Source: Megaleporinus macrocephalus (taxonomy: Eukaryota > Chordata > Actinopteri > Characiformes > Anostomidae). Taken from it: a DNA stretch of 64,000 bases. The stretch lies in assembly GCA_021613375.1 (NCBI GenBank), contig CM038709.1, positions 34,739,915-34,803,914 on the forward strand, given 5' to 3'. The position numbers and the translations under genes were made by a program. Position 1 is the first letter of the stretch. Each line of letters starts with the position of its first letter. The notes beneath the pieces were generated by a model. That model was not told the DNA's origin. It made no database searches and saw only the letters and a list, made by a program, of their open reading frames with translations. Of the stretch, positions 61,608-64,000 are shown piece after piece.

Positions 61608-62640
61608 AGAAAATCGTCAAATTGAGTGACAAGGAAGACGTGAGGAGCGCAAGTGGAGAGAATGGAGAACAAGACCGAGTTTCTAGTCGACACCACAGCA
61701 AGTCTGGAGAACGAAGCCAACAAAGGACCTTTTGAATGTGTGCTGACCAGTAATAAAACAAGAAGTTAGGAAGGGCCAGCCCCCCATCAAATTTAAATCT
61801 TTGTAATAGTGATTTTCTCACTCTAGGAACCTTTCCATCCCATATAAAGGAGATAATAAGCTGATCCAAAATCTTAAAAAACCTTTTCGGCAGGAATAGA
61901 GGAATTGTTTGAAACAAAAAAAGAAATTTGGGCATAACATTCATTTTTATAGCATTTATCCTGGCAATCAATGACAGAGGAAGGGATTTCCATCTCTGTA
62001 AATCCTGTTTAAATTTATTAATTAGAAAAGAAAAATTAGTTCGATGTGGGTGGGAGAAAAAGGAAAATTCTTTTGTGTGCGGATTCTGAAATCTCCAAGG
62101 GTCAATGATGGAGTTTTTAGCTAAAAATTCAGAAATTAATTGGGACATCAGAAAACTTGGTAGTGTGCGGGTGTCTGAACGATCTAAAACCGGGTTAATT
62201 GTACAGTTCAAATCCCCCCCCATAATCAAAAGATGAGTGTTTAAAGAGGGGATAGCACCAAACAGCTTATGTATAAATCTCGGATCATCAAAGTTAGGAG
62301 TATTAAACAGGGTTCCACGAATAATCAAATATCTACCGTTTACGTCTGCAATAACCTTGTCAGGGACAAACTGGACGCCTCTTTTAATTAAAATAGCTAC
62401 CCCCCTGGTTTTAGAATTGAAAGTAGAATGAAAAATATCAGTAATTCCGAAAAATTTTAACCTATAGTGCTCTCTGTTCTTAAGGTGTGTTTCCTGCAAA
62501 AATACTACATCCGCATTCAGACGCTTCAAGTGGGTAAAAACTCTGGAACGCTTGACTGGACTGTTCAAACCTTTAACATTCCAACTCAAAAATTTCACAA
62601 CGGCTCCATTATCAACCTTAGGTAAATTGGAATCAGTCAT
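61600..62640 (-). pseudogene. L1 ORF2p-like endonuclease fused in frame to post-RT domain
   Basis: An uninterrupted 346-codon frame from ATG 62640. The endonuclease part gives FLSWNVKGLNSPVKRSRVFT, VVFLQETHLKNREHYRLKFF, TRGVAILIKRGVQF and LIMGGDLNCTINPVLDRSDT, ending at KEFSFFSHPHRTNF. It then jumps directly to LINKFKQDLQRWKSLPLSLI and RINAIKMNVMPKFLFLFQTI, which lie after the RT in intact elements. The end of the endonuclease (SDH motif) and the entire RT palm are missing. GGDLN replaces the usual GGDFN. The deletion kept the frame. Confidence 0.88.
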
Positions 62641-63289
62641 TTGGATTGTTTAAACATTTAGGGAGTAAAATGAAATACCATACCGGCCAACAGAGGGGAG
62701 GTGAAAAGGGGGGAGAAGAAAAAAAACAAACAAAAAAACAAAACAAAACAAAAAAAAAAAAGTACCCACCCCACTACCCCATCCCTCTCCCACCCCCACC
62801 CCACTATCCCATCCCACCCCCACACCACTGCCCCATCCCTCTCCCACCCCCACCACCTGAAAGATACCCCGGCAATGTCCTCTTCCTACCCAAATTAAGG
62901 ACTGCTGCACTGGCTCCAACATGAACCAAACCCACATAGACAGTACCCCCGGTAACAAAGCATGAACAGAACATAGAGCCCACGGAGCGGAGGACTCCTA
63001 AGACCAAAGGATGTATGCAGTGTGCCCACAAAGGTAAACCTACACACCCATAAACATATTAGCTTATAACAATCTTAACGGAGCATAACAGTATTAAACA
63101 ATGGATGGCAAATAACAAAACTATACACATACATATAAACACATACGTACACACACACACGCATACATATACACACACACTCATATACAAATATACACAT
63201 ATGTAAACATATATAAACCTACCGACATACATACATACACTAAAGCAGGCGAAATCCTGGAGAGACTAGCAGAAAGAATGTACATATTT

Positions 63290-63910
63290 AGAGCCATATC
63301 CAAATGATGCAAAATATGATAAGGTTGCTGCTGCACTAAAGAAACATCCATGTCTCACAGCGAGAGGTTCAAGAAATGGTTGGAGTGGATGCAAAAACTC
63401 TCAAATTTAAGATGGGAAACTACAGAACGAAACGCTGGAAATTGGGAAGCCATGATGTTGCAGTTAAAAATGGAAAATGTGGAATGAATGTACCTGATGG
63501 AGAAAGAATATAAAAATAGCAAAAAATGTGGGATAAACTTCTCAACAAACTTCCCTGAAGATCATGACCAAATCAGCCTTGAAGCTGCCCGCATTGTTTT
63601 GGTTAAAGAAATGCAGAAAAAAACTCCAATTATGTAAAGCAAAACATGGATCACTCCTTTGACAAAAAGAACAAGTAATGTAGTAATGATGCCTTTTGGA
63701 CACATTTCTGATATTTTTTCCTCTTCTCTCTTTAAAGTTTACATGGAATTCACTAGAACTGTTGAGTAATTTGAAGCAGTGCTTTTATGGAGGCCTTGAT
63801 CAACACAATTCGCGACTCATTGAGGTTTTCAGAATCAAGAGGGGACTAACTGGACAGATTCTGTCAAGGTTTTTACAGCAAGCCAAGGTTTGTGTATATT
63901 TTTTGCACTT
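63290..63910 (+). pseudogene. Fragments of a multicopy fish gene, possibly SAMD3-like
   Basis: Two exon-like pieces on the plus strand. The first (about 63300-63640) reads DKVAAALKKHPCLTARGSRN, GWSGWMQKLSNLRW and KCGINFSTNFPEDHDQISLE in two or three frames. The second (63750-63886) reads WNSLELLSNLKQCFYGGLDQ and RLIEVFRIKRGLTGQILSRF, preceded by a pyrimidine-rich ctctctttaaag and followed by the donor-like caaggtttgt. The pattern (KYPCL-x-G-x-GWxxW, later GLDxHxxRLxxxFxxKRGxxGQxLS) recalls predicted fish proteins annotated as SAMD3-like, a family present in many copies. Stops and shifts suggest a pseudogene. Identification is tentative. Confidence 0.4.
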
Positions 63911-64000
63911 ATAATTGCACTGTATAATTACAGACTAATTAATTGGCTGCCATGTACAATTTGTCAATCATCGTTCTTACTGTTGACCAGTGGTCAAGTC

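Larger units (their letters stand above)
61307..63280 (-). mobile_element. L1-like LINE, 5' half, split by the Polinton
   Basis: Minus-strand coding sequence from 62640 to 61307 (ORF2), continuous in frame with 49244-48535 across the Polinton. No ORF1 is recognisable to the right. 62641-63280 is non-coding: a C/A-rich low-complexity block of ccccaccccac type (62760-62860) and ca/ta-rich sequence (63120-63240). The 5' end may be at ~63280 if the short tacatattt repeat is the LINE target duplication. Confidence 0.8.

Overview
This window looks like nuclear DNA from a ray-finned (teleost) fish. It carries three exons of one conserved housekeeping gene, rpe (ribulose-phosphate 3-epimerase), on the minus strand, each with canonical splice sites. 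The rest is long CA/TG, AT and ATTG microsatellites and a dense mixture of transposable elements of typical fish types: CR1/L2/Rex-like and L1-like LINEs, Gypsy and BEL/Pao LTR elements, an ERV-like relic, a Tc1/mariner element and a fish SINE-like tail. There are no prokaryotic features. All assignments come from reading the sequence and recalling families; no database search was possible.

Layout. 1-5.6 kb holds a Rex/CR1-like LINE, a Gypsy pol fragment with permuted domain order and an L2-like LINE. 5.6-8.3 kb is mostly unassigned, with an ERV-like protease/RT relic. From 8.3 to 14.2 kb an L2-like LINE is split by an L1-like element flanked by a 17-bp target duplication. From 16.7 to 24.2 kb an old L1-like relic is split by a near-full-length 5.4-kb L1-like element flanked by a 15-bp duplication. 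26.7-30.8 kb has a perfect 132-bp direct repeat and two copies of a ~520-bp unclassified repeat. 29.5-40.7 kb is rpe exons 3, 2 and 1, with element-filled introns. 41-47.7 kb has minisatellites, SINE-like tails, inverted BEL/Pao fragments and a second Rex/CR1-like LINE. 48-63 kb is an L1-like LINE (minus strand) split by the main feature of the window.

The main feature is a complete Polinton/Maverick (adintovirus-like) element at 49245-61300 (12,056 bp). It has ~196-bp terminal inverted repeats beginning AGTAGT and an exact 6-bp target duplication, GACATG. Removing the element and one duplication copy restores an open frame in the host LINE. The plus-strand arm carries a short multi-exon 5' gene, a family-B DNA polymerase, an FtsK/HerA-type packaging ATPase, a small basic protein and a conserved protein of unknown function. 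The minus-strand arm carries an unrecognised gene, a retroviral-type integrase, a penton-like minor capsid protein, a pVI-like basic protein fused to a double-jelly-roll-type major capsid protein with a central deletion, and an adenain-like cysteine protease. The two arms converge on facing polyadenylation signals near 55.75-55.79 kb. Together they form the replication, integration, packaging and virion-maturation set expected of a virus-like transposon, but almost every gene is interrupted by single-base frameshifts or stops, so the copy as read is defective.

The right edge (63.3-63.9 kb) holds exon-like pieces resembling a multicopy fish gene family that I cannot name with confidence.
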